NCBI GenBank assembly: GCA_028717985.1
Contig: JAQUMS010000008.1
Span: 1-12,738 of the forward strand
Source of the DNA: Candidatus Omnitrophota bacterium
Lineage (GTDB): Bacteria; Omnitrophota; Gorgyraeia; Gygaellales; Profunditerraquicolaceae
DNA: 12,738 nucleotides
Direction of reading: 5' to 3'
A program made the position numbers and the translations under genes. This document shows, piece by piece, positions 7,466-12,738 of this stretch. The notes under the pieces were generated by a model, which was not told where the DNA came from, ran no database searches, and saw only the letters and a list, made by a program, of their open reading frames with translations. The stretch's first letter is position 1. The number at the start of each line of letters is the position of its first letter.

Positions 7466-8362
7466 CTACACGGTGCGTCTTTCAAATCCGCTCAATTCCA
7501 AAACAATAGGAACCATTTTATTCCAACCAATAGGCATCAAATGGATGCCTTTGCACATCGGTTGCAATTCCCTGATAAGGCGCGCGGCTATCTCCACGGA
7601 AGCTGCCGCTTTATCGGGAGCCGCTTCCATTTCTTTGATCAAATATTCCGGCACGGAAATACCCGCCACGTTTTTGTTCATGTAATGAGCCATTGCCGCG
7701 GATTTCAAGAAGACGATCCCCGCGATCACCGGAACTTTAATATGTTCCGTTTTCTTTATAAACGCCTCAAATGTTTTCACGTCAAAAATTGCCTGGGTCT
7801 GAAAAAACCGGGCCCCTGCTACTACTTTTTTTTCCATCTTCATAATTTCAGGTTCAACGGGATCCGCTCCGGGATTTACTGCCGCGCCTGGAAAAAATCT
7901 GGGAAAAGTATCACCCTCCAGTTTGTTTTCATTCAAATCAAAACCATCGTTCAACAAATGCATCACCTGCAGCAACTGAACGGAATCAAGATCAAACACC
8001 GGCTTGGCTTCCGGATGATCTCCCGCCGTTGTATAATCTCCGGTCAGAGCAAGCACATTTTCAATGCCGAACATCGCCGCGGAAAGCAGATCTGACTGCA
8101 GCGCGAGACGGTTACGGTCCCTGCATGTAACCTGATAAATAGGGTCGAACCCCTTTTGTTTTAATAACACGCTCACCGCCAGGGAACCAAGACGCATCAC
8201 AGAACTCTGCAAATCCGTTATATTGACGGCATCAACCCATGGACGGATTATTTCCGCTTCTTCCAGGATACGCTCCCTTCCGATACCTTTAGGCGGGCCG
8301 ATTTCCGAACTGACAACGAATTCGCCGGTCATGATTTTTTCTCTGAAAGACTTGTTCTGCAT
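7466..8362 (-). CDS. metF: 5,10-methylenetetrahydrofolate reductase
   Basis: MetF reduces methylene-THF to methyl-THF, the last step of the methyl branch before transfer to the corrinoid protein. The 298-residue length fits the single-domain FAD-containing MetF fold. Recognisable sites are SEIGPP with the presumed catalytic Glu20, LTGDY with Asp109 (flavin contact), the GDHP segment that follows it, and FFQTQAIFD with Gln188 and Gln190 (folate contact). No MetV-like zinc-binding partner is encoded next to it, although acetogens usually place metV just upstream. It may therefore act alone like the E. coli enzyme, or use a partner encoded elsewhere. The ATG at 8360-8362 has only a weak GGGTG ahead of it. 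The gene follows the DUF486 gene by 40 bases and precedes cooS by 16, consistent with one operon. The physiological electron donor is unknown. Confidence 0.93.
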   Translation of the reverse strand: MQNKSFREKIMTGEFVVSSEIGPPKGIGRERILEEAEIIRPWVDAVNITDLQSSVMRLGSLAVSVLLKQKGFDPIYQVTCRDRNRLALQSDLLSAAMFGIENVLALTGDYTTAGDHPEAKPVFDLDSVQLLQVMHLLNDGFDLNENKLEGDTFPRFFPGAAVNPGADPVEPEIMKMEKKVVAGARFFQTQAIFDVKTFEAFIKKTEHIKVPVIAGIVFLKSAAMAHYMNKNVAGISVPEYLIKEMEAAPDKAAASVEIAARLIRELQPMCKGIHLMPIGWNKMVPIVLELSGFERRTV

Positions 8363-8402
8363 TATAGCACCCGTAGAATAATATAGATTTACACTCTTGT
8401 TT

Positions 8403-8729
8403 TTATTTCTTAAAAATCATCACTCCCGCGGCGATAATAAATAAAAAACCCACGGCGTAATTCCATTTAAAACCTTCTTTAAGGTACACGATAGAGAAGA
8501 CAGAAAAAACAAGTAACGTGATAATTTCCTGAATAGTCTTTAACTGAGCGGCGGAAAACTGTTGATGTCCGATCCGGTTTGCAGGAACCTGAAAACAATA
8601 TTCCACAAAAGCAATCAACCAGCTTATCATAACCGCCATCCACAGAGGAGAGCTTTTATATTTAAGATGGCCATACCAGGCAATGGTCATAAAAATATTG
8701 GAAATTAAAAGTAAAATAATTGTTTTCAT
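8403..8729 (-). CDS. DUF486 / DMT-superfamily small membrane protein
   Basis: This is a 108-residue integral membrane protein with about four transmembrane segments: residues 1-18, 29-46, 65-82 and 89-106. The motifs SNIFMTIAWYGHLK, EYCFQVPANRIGHQ and FSAAQLKTIQEIITL match the DUF486 family as I know it, a compact relative of drug/metabolite transporters. No substrate is established for the family. It is encoded inside a carbon-fixation operon, between folD and metF, where clostridial clusters carry metV; it does not resemble MetV. Its ATG is preceded by TATA and overlaps a promoter-like -10, and I see no Shine-Dalgarno. The family-conserved N-terminus supports this start. Whether it serves the pathway, for example by moving a small organic acid, or is a passenger gene is unknown. 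Confidence 0.88.
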   Translation of the reverse strand: MKTIILLLISNIFMTIAWYGHLKYKSSPLWMAVMISWLIAFVEYCFQVPANRIGHQQFSAAQLKTIQEIITLLVFSVFSIVYLKEGFKWNYAVGFLFIIAAGVMIFKK

Positions 8730-8756
8730 TATATTTTAACTACGCGGGGAAGTCAA
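8728..8756 (-). promoter_or_regulatory. near-consensus sigma70-like promoter inside the operon
   Basis: On the minus strand TTGACT (8751-8756), a 17-base spacer and TATAAT (8728-8733) give an 11 of 12 match to the sigma70 consensus. The -10 overlaps the ATG of the DUF486 gene, so a transcript from this site would begin inside that gene and could not express its full length. If real, it would drive metF-cooS-cooF-flavoprotein-acsB separately from fhs-fchA-folD. TATA before a start codon recurs in this window, which is a reason for caution. Confidence 0.42.
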
Positions 8757-8785
8757 ATCCTATCGCATGGAAATATAGAGAGTTC

Positions 8786-9631
8786 TTACGCGTTTCCCTG
8801 CGTAACAAGAGAAACTAAATTACGCATCAGCATAGTAACGGTCAAAGGCCCCACTCCTCCGGGAACGGGAGTGATCAAAGACGCGCGTTGAGCGGCGGTT
8901 TCGAATTCCACATCTCCAACTATTTTCCCTTTTTCCCTGTTGATCCCGACGTCAATAACAACCGCCCCTTCTTTGACCCATTCTCCGTGTATCAGCCCGG
9001 CTTTACCCACCGCAACAATCAAGACGTCCGCTTTTTCAACATGCTCTTCAAGTTTACCGGCTTTACTCGTCCCGATATGACAAACTGTAACGGTTGCTAA
9101 TTCTTCCAGTAAAAGCAAGGCAAGAGGTTTCCCCACTATTTCACTATGTCCGACTACGACGGTTTCTTTACCGCATAGATCAATACCGCCGGATTTGATA
9201 ATTTCCATAACCGCAGCCGCCGTACATGGCACAACCACCGGCGCTCCGAATAAAAGTTTACCGATATTTTCCGGGCACATCCCTTCAACATCCTTTCCCG
9301 GTACTATAGACGCGCTGATCTTCGTGTAATCAACATGCGGGGGGAGAGGCATCTGAACGATAATCCCGTTTACCGCGTTATCCGCATTCAAGGCCTGGAC
9401 ACACTCAATTACTTCCTCTTCACGCACGGAACCGTTTAACCTGTGCAGTTGATAGGTAATACCAAGTTCCTTCGCTGTCTTTTGCTGGGACCGAACGTAC
9501 GCGTCCGCCCCTCCGTTCTCTCCTGCATGAACACTGGCAAGCACTATAGGTTTATTAATTGTGGCGATCGCGGCCCGTAATTCGTTTTTAATTCTTTCGG
9601 CGATCGGTTTACCCTCTAATAAATTTTCCAA
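8786..9631 (-). CDS. folD: methylenetetrahydrofolate dehydrogenase (FolD), probably lacking cyclohydrolase activity
   Basis: FolD usually carries both the NAD(P)-dependent methylene-THF dehydrogenase and the methenyl-THF cyclohydrolase. The 281-residue length and fold are typical: a catalytic domain to about residue 120, then a Rossmann domain with VVGHSEIVGKPLALLL (159-174), and the closing PVPGGVGPLTVTML motif. The catalytic YxxxK motif reads YVRSQ, so Gln49 replaces the Lys that cyclohydrolase chemistry needs, while Tyr45 and Gln93 are kept. KDVDG reads KDVEG (Glu116). GHSEIVG has His where many NADP-using FolDs have Arg, so NAD use is possible. It starts at a TTG (9629-9631) with a GGAG site 7 bases upstream and overlaps the end of fchA by 23 bases. 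Coupling to a separate cyclohydrolase gene fits a dehydrogenase-only enzyme. Confidence 0.93.
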   Translation of the reverse strand: MENLLEGKPIAERIKNELRAAIATINKPIVLASVHAGENGGADAYVRSQQKTAKELGITYQLHRLNGSVREEEVIECVQALNADNAVNGIIVQMPLPPHVDYTKISASIVPGKDVEGMCPENIGKLLFGAPVVVPCTAAAVMEIIKSGGIDLCGKETVVVGHSEIVGKPLALLLLEELATVTVCHIGTSKAGKLEEHVEKADVLIVAVGKAGLIHGEWVKEGAVVIDVGINREKGKIVGDVEFETAAQRASLITPVPGGVGPLTVTMLMRNLVSLVTQGNA

Positions 9632-10172
9632 CCTTTTTCTCCGTTTTCGCGCGCATCGCTAAGACAACCGCGGCTTTCTTTTTCATTTCTTTACGCACTG
9701 ATAGACCTGTTTTCTTGTGAGGAAAAAATTTTAAATTTATTTCGACATTGGAAAGAGCGCTGAAAAAAGCTGATTCCAGAAGTATGGCGGAAACCGCGAC
9801 ATCACTGACCAGATTTTTATTGCTTTTTTTTACCAGATCAGGGCACAGGCAAATCATGTCATAACAAAGACGGGCAACCGATAAAGGCACGTTCAAACTC
9901 GCTTCCATGTCTTTACGTGAAAACGCGGCAGCATCCTCATCAACAAATTTGAGGAAAACGGCACGCGCTTCTTCTGAAATTTTCAGCATCATCCGCAAAT
10001 CCGGTTCATACAAAAGATACGCCGGCTTTCCGATCGTAAAATTAATTACCTTGCTAATCAACGCCGCGCCTAACCCTGCGGCTAACGCCGCCGCGGAACC
10101 GCCGCCCGGCGCTGGTTTCCGAGCCGCCAGATATTCCAGATAATGTTTAAGAGTACTGTCGCAATATTTCAT
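9609..10172 (-). CDS. fchA: methenyltetrahydrofolate cyclohydrolase (FTCD-C/FchA family)
   Basis: This 187-residue protein belongs to the cyclodeaminase/cyclohydrolase family, homologous to the C-terminal domain of formiminotransferase-cyclodeaminase. It should hydrolyse methenyl-THF to formyl-THF (reverse direction in acetogenesis). Family marks are PAPGGGSAAALAAGLGAALI (20-39), INFTIGK (43-49), DEDAAAF (78-84), SNKNLVSD (117-124) and NVEINLKF (142-149). Between fhs and folD the role is the Wood-Ljungdahl cyclohydrolase rather than histidine breakdown. The ATG at 10170-10172 is preceded by AAGGAG (10183-10188) with a 10-base spacer. Its end overlaps folD. Upstream lies a long heptamer tandem repeat that separates it from fhs. 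A Lys/Arg-rich C-terminus (from about 160) is visible. Confidence 0.9.
   Translation of the reverse strand: MKYCDSTLKHYLEYLAARKPAPGGGSAAALAAGLGAALISKVINFTIGKPAYLLYEPDLRMMLKISEEARAVFLKFVDEDAAAFSRKDMEASLNVPLSVARLCYDMICLCPDLVKKSNKNLVSDVAVSAILLESAFFSALSNVEINLKFFPHKKTGLSVRKEMKKKAAVVLAMRAKTEKKVGKFIRG
9639..9642 (-). promoter_or_regulatory. Shine-Dalgarno for the TTG start of folD
   Basis: GGAG, seven bases before a TTG codon, lies inside the end of the fchA reading frame. No ATG or GTG in the right frame fits the conserved MENLLEGKPIAE start, so this site supports TTG initiation and translational coupling to fchA. Confidence 0.7.
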
Positions 10173-10192
10173 AGTTCATGAACTCCTTAATT

Positions 10193-10324
10193 ATAGCTCT
10201 TTGCTCTTTGCTCTTTGCTCTTTGCTCTTTGCTCTTTGCTCTTTGCTCTTTGCTCTTTGCTCTTTGCTCTTTGCTCTTTGCTCTTTGCTCTTACTAAGAG
10301 CTATGAGCAATGAGCTAAGAACTA
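10193..10324. repeat. heptamer palindromic element between fhs and fchA
   Basis: The element fills almost the whole gap between fhs and fchA. Read on the plus strand, one arm is an expanded run of GCTCTTT units. The other is the series TAAGAGC, TATGAGC, AATGAGC and TAAGAAC (10295-10322). They meet at a perfect palindrome, GCTCTTA-C-TAAGAGC (10287-10301). The far arm ends in the TAG stop of fhs (10322-10324). It is built from the same kind of heptamers as the elements flanking cooF, but one arm has expanded by repeat slippage. In RNA it would form an imperfect hairpin with a long A/G-rich tail before the fchA ribosome site. Confidence 0.85.
10196..10292. repeat. 7-bp tandem repeat, 13 full copies plus six bases
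   Basis: GCTCTTT repeats without any variation for 97 bases (AAAGAGC on the coding strand). The perfection of the array points to recent slippage and likely length variation between strains. The unit contains no stop codon in any frame. It ends 7 bases before the AAGGAG ribosome site of fchA. There are no spacers, so it is not a CRISPR array. Confidence 0.97.
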
Positions 10325-12031
10325 AAAAGGCCCTTGGATATTTCCCTCGTCATCCAATCTGATTTTTTCGGCGATCGGATGACCGGGCAGACCGGGCATC
10401 GTTTGTATTTTACCGCACAAAGGGATCAAAAATCCGGCCCCTACAGCCGCGCGAATATCACGGACAGGAAAAAGATAATCACGAGGAACACCTTTAACAC
10501 ACGGATCATGCCCAAGGGACAACTGGGTTTTAGCCATACATATCGGCAAACGATCCCATGAATTCCGCGTAAAAATTGATATTTTTTCACGCGCGGTTTT
10601 AGAAAATTCCACGTCTTTGGCGCCATACATCTTCCGGGCAATTAATCTAATCTTCTCTTCAATCGGCATACGGAGCGGGTATAAAAATTTGAATTTTTTA
10701 GGCAATTCCGCCGCCCGGACTACAGCTTTGGCAAGACCCACCCCGCCCCGGGAACCATGTTTCCAGAATTCACAGGGTTGACAATCATCCGCTCCACAGG
10801 CAATCGCTTTTTGCCTGACAAACTCAATCTCACGGTCGGTATCATGTTTAAACCGGTTAATCGCCACAACCACCGGTATACCGAAAGTTTTAACGTTTTC
10901 GATCTGCTTGACTAAATTACAAAATCCTTCTTCAAGAGCGCAGAGATTCTCACGCGTCAATTCCGGGTCAAGACATTTACCGGGAACGACCGTAAACCTT
11001 CCGGAATGAGCTTTTAATCCTCTCAAGGAACACACAATCACCGCCGCGTCAGGGATCAAACCGCTTTCCCGGCATTTAATATCGAAGAATTTTTCCGCTC
11101 CGCAGTCGGCGCCAAAACCTGATTCCGTAACCACATAATCCGAAAAATGGAGAGCTATCCGGTCGGCAATTATGGAACTGTTGCCGTGGGCGATATTGGC
11201 AAACGGGCCGGTATGAACAAAACAAGGAGTATGTTCTATAGTCTGAATTAAGTTCGGTTTAATGGCATCTTTAAGTAAAACAGCCATACTGCCGTCCACG
11301 TGAAGGTCCCGGGCAGTCACCGCTTTGTTACGTCGCGTATACGCAACGACAATGGACCCCAGGCGTTTTTTAAGATCCCGGATATTTTCACTCAAGGCGA
11401 GAATAGCCATAAGCTCCGACGCCGAGGTTATGTCAAATCCGCTTTCCCGGGGAGTACCATTTTCTTTTCCTCCCAAACCTATCATAATGGAACGTAAGAA
11501 ACGGTCACTGATATCAACGACCCTGCGCCAGTAAATTTTTTCCGGATCGATATCCAGCAGATTTTTCCTGAAAAGTGAATTATCGAGAAAAGCCGCGGCC
11601 AGATTGTGGGCAATACTAACGGCGTGGGCGTCACCGGTAAAATGAAGATTTAAATCTTCACGAGGCAATACCTGTGAATATCCGCCTCCCGCCGCACCTC
11701 CCTTGATCCCGAATGCCGGTCCCATTGAGGGCTGACGGATACACACCGAACTGATAGTACCAAGACGGTGTAACGCCATAGATAACCCTATGGACGTCAC
11801 GGTTTTTCCTTCCCCCAAAGGCGTAGGAGTAATAGCAGTAACCAGAATATATTTGCCCTGCCTTTTATGCGCACGGGCTGTGGAATTTATCTCATCCAAA
11901 ATACCAAGACCGATTTTTGCGACATGCGGACCATACGTGACCAGATGCCGTTCAGGAATCCCCAACGCCGAAGCGATTGTTTTAATGGATTTTGGTTTTA
12001 CACTGCGGGAAATTTGAATATCGGAAATCAT
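10322..12031 (-). CDS. fhs: formate-tetrahydrofolate ligase (10-formyl-THF synthetase)
   Basis: Fhs activates formate with ATP and THF, the entry of the methyl branch. I prefer the ATG at 12029-12031 (569 residues): from there MISDIQIS aligns with the usual MKSDIEIAQ-type start. Alternatives are ATG at 12065-12067 and 12083-12085, which overlap yraN; none has a well-spaced Shine-Dalgarno. Visible motifs are the ATP-binding TPTPLGEGKT (68-77), signature one GIKGGAAGGGY (108-118), GDAHAVSIAHNLAAA, and FANIAHGNSS. Signature two reads VCSLRGLKAHSG rather than the usual VATxRALKxHGG, so it is somewhat diverged. The end GNIQGPF is close to the family's natural end, and the TAG right after it lies in a heptamer repeat. 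fhs follows yraN by 25 bases. No formate dehydrogenase is encoded nearby. Confidence 0.95.
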   Translation of the reverse strand: MISDIQISRSVKPKSIKTIASALGIPERHLVTYGPHVAKIGLGILDEINSTARAHKRQGKYILVTAITPTPLGEGKTVTSIGLSMALHRLGTISSVCIRQPSMGPAFGIKGGAAGGGYSQVLPREDLNLHFTGDAHAVSIAHNLAAAFLDNSLFRKNLLDIDPEKIYWRRVVDISDRFLRSIMIGLGGKENGTPRESGFDITSASELMAILALSENIRDLKKRLGSIVVAYTRRNKAVTARDLHVDGSMAVLLKDAIKPNLIQTIEHTPCFVHTGPFANIAHGNSSIIADRIALHFSDYVVTESGFGADCGAEKFFDIKCRESGLIPDAAVIVCSLRGLKAHSGRFTVVPGKCLDPELTRENLCALEEGFCNLVKQIENVKTFGIPVVVAINRFKHDTDREIEFVRQKAIACGADDCQPCEFWKHGSRGGVGLAKAVVRAAELPKKFKFLYPLRMPIEEKIRLIARKMYGAKDVEFSKTAREKISIFTRNSWDRLPICMAKTQLSLGHDPCVKGVPRDYLFPVRDIRAAVGAGFLIPLCGKIQTMPGLPGHPIAEKIRLDDEGNIQGPF

Positions 12032-12056
12032 CGGTATCAATAATCTTTCGTTATTG

Positions 12057-12449
12057 TCAGTAGACATACTCCCCGGCCATGTCAAACGCGTTCTTGATCA
12101 ATGTGACACGGGGGGATTGATTTTCAAAAAGGATTGAAACAACATCAAAACGGGCGTTGGTATCCATCAGGTTATGTTCCTTAAGGAAATAAAGCGCTGT
12201 CCTGGAAATCTGTTTCTGTTTCACGCGAGAAACAGATTCCTCCGGTTCTCCGAACAAACGTGAATGCCGGGTCTTTACTTCGAGGAAACAAACAGTAGTT
12301 CCCTCTCTGGCCACAATATCAATTTCACCGGATTTACGCCTGTAATTTCTCGCAAGAATGGAATAGCCGTTGCGGGATATAAACTCAGCCGCGGCGTCTT
12401 CCCCCGTTCTTCCTGTTTCTTTCTTTTTCCAATCATCCTGCGACTTCAT
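12057..12449 (-). CDS. yraN: YraN / UPF0102 family nuclease-like protein
   Basis: This is a 130-residue UPF0102 protein with a restriction-endonuclease-like (Holliday-junction-resolvase-like) fold. The family core is visible: G13 and GED (16-18), ARNYR (33-37), GEIDIV with Glu42 and Asp44, and LEVKTR with Glu57 and Lys59, the expected metal-binding residues. IKNAFDM near the end is also typical. No biochemical role is firmly set; a part in DNA processing is an inference from the fold. The rnhB-yraN order is common in bacterial chromosomes, so this is the housekeeping side of the window. The ATG at 12447-12449 is preceded by TATA and by AGGGAG about 11 bases upstream. It may be co-transcribed with fhs, which begins 25 bases after its TGA. 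Confidence 0.92.
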   Translation of the reverse strand: MKSQDDWKKKETGRTGEDAAAEFISRNGYSILARNYRRKSGEIDIVAREGTTVCFLEVKTRHSRLFGEPEESVSRVKQKQISRTALYFLKEHNLMDTNARFDVVSILFENQSPRVTLIKNAFDMAGEYVY

Positions 12450-12498
12450 TATACAATCATCTCCCTGCCCAGGCGCGGATCCGGGTATGACCGGGGAT

Positions 12499-12738
12499 CT
12501 ATACCGCCATTTCTTTGCAGGAAAAAGTCACCCTATGGATCGGAGACAATCCGAATTTTTTTAACGCGTGCCGATGGGATTGCGTAGGATAACCTTTATG
12601 CCTGTTAAAATCATAGTCGGGAAACACGGAATCATAAAAATCCATGATTGAATCCCTCGTTACTTTCGCCACGATAGAAGCGCAGGCAATACTGAGTGAC
12701 TGCGAATCACCCCGGACAATCATAGTAGTCGGAAAATC
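12499..12738 (-). CDS. rnhB: ribonuclease HII, C-terminal part (partial)
   Basis: RNase HII removes ribonucleotides and RNA-DNA hybrids from DNA. Only the last 79 residues are present; the frame stays open to the high-coordinate edge, so the Met at 12721-12723 is internal and not a start. The family motif GDSQSLSIACASIVAKVTRD carries the acidic active-site residue before SxSIAxASIxAKVxRD, and HKGYPTQSH and GLSPIHRVTF follow as expected. The end at KEMAV, soon after IHRxSF/TF, is normal for short RNase HII proteins. A TAG stop precedes yraN by 49 bases. Confidence 0.95.
   Translation of the reverse strand, partial: DFPTTMIVRGDSQSLSIACASIVAKVTRDSIMDFYDSVFPDYDFNRHKGYPTQSHRHALKKFGLSPIHRVTFSCKEMAV

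Noticed and set aside
5512..7485. Longer cooS starting at TTG 7483-7485
   Set aside because: It overlaps metF by 20 bases with a poor ribosome site, while the GTG at 7447-7449 has AGGAGGG upstream and restores family Cys numbering.
8403..8729. DUF486 gene considered as a diverged metV
   Set aside because: It is all transmembrane helices and lacks the cysteines of a MetV zinc-binding protein.
10196..10292. Tandem array considered as a CRISPR array
   Set aside because: The 7-base units are directly adjacent with no spacers, and no cas genes are near.
10322..12085. Longer fhs from ATG 12083-12085
   Set aside because: The extra 18 residues have no family counterpart as I know it and the overlap with yraN is 29 bases; homology begins at the ATG at 12029-12031. 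Not fully excluded.

Overview
The window reads as one stretch of a chromosome from an anaerobic bacterium that uses the Wood-Ljungdahl (reductive acetyl-CoA) pathway. All eleven protein-coding genes lie on the minus strand, so transcription runs from high to low coordinates. The AcsB is the long bacterial form and the folate enzymes are bacterial, so this is not an archaeon. The taxon cannot be fixed from the sequence. An uncultured phylum such as Omnitrophota is a guess; the AcsB, CooS and Fhs sequences would have to be placed on trees.

Layout in transcription order. The 3' end of rnhB (12738-12499) and yraN (12449-12057) form a housekeeping lead-in. Then come fhs (formate-THF ligase), fchA (cyclohydrolase), folD (methylene-THF dehydrogenase), a small DUF486/DMT-type membrane protein, and metF (methylene-THF reductase); these are the methyl-branch enzymes. 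They are followed by cooS (Ni-Fe CO dehydrogenase), a CooF-like four-cluster ferredoxin, an FAD/NAD(P)H oxidoreductase and acsB (acetyl-CoA synthase). A secreted TPR-protein gene and the 5' end of polA close the window. The order fhs-fchA-folD-x-metF resembles the clostridial Wood-Ljungdahl operon, but a membrane-protein gene sits where metV is usually found. No corrinoid protein (acsC/acsD), methyltransferase (acsE), CooC or formate dehydrogenase is present, so these must be encoded elsewhere.

How the genes fit: Fhs, FchA, FolD and MetF take formate to methyl-THF, CooS makes or oxidises CO, CooF and the flavoprotein are placed to shuttle electrons to or from NAD(P)H, and AcsB joins methyl, CO and CoA. 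FolD has Gln where the catalytic cyclohydrolase Lys should be, and its gene overlaps a dedicated cyclohydrolase gene, so the two activities look split between two proteins.

The most unusual feature is a family of heptamer-built palindromic elements (units like TAAGAGC, TAAGACC, AAAGAGC) placed exactly at the stop codons of fhs, cooS and cooF. Two of them form a perfect 60-bp inverted repeat around cooF, so that gene could be invertible or enclosed in a long RNA stem. A third has expanded to about 14 tandem copies of a 7-bp unit. Other points are a His-rich, possibly nickel-binding insertion in CooS and two good sigma70-like promoter matches.
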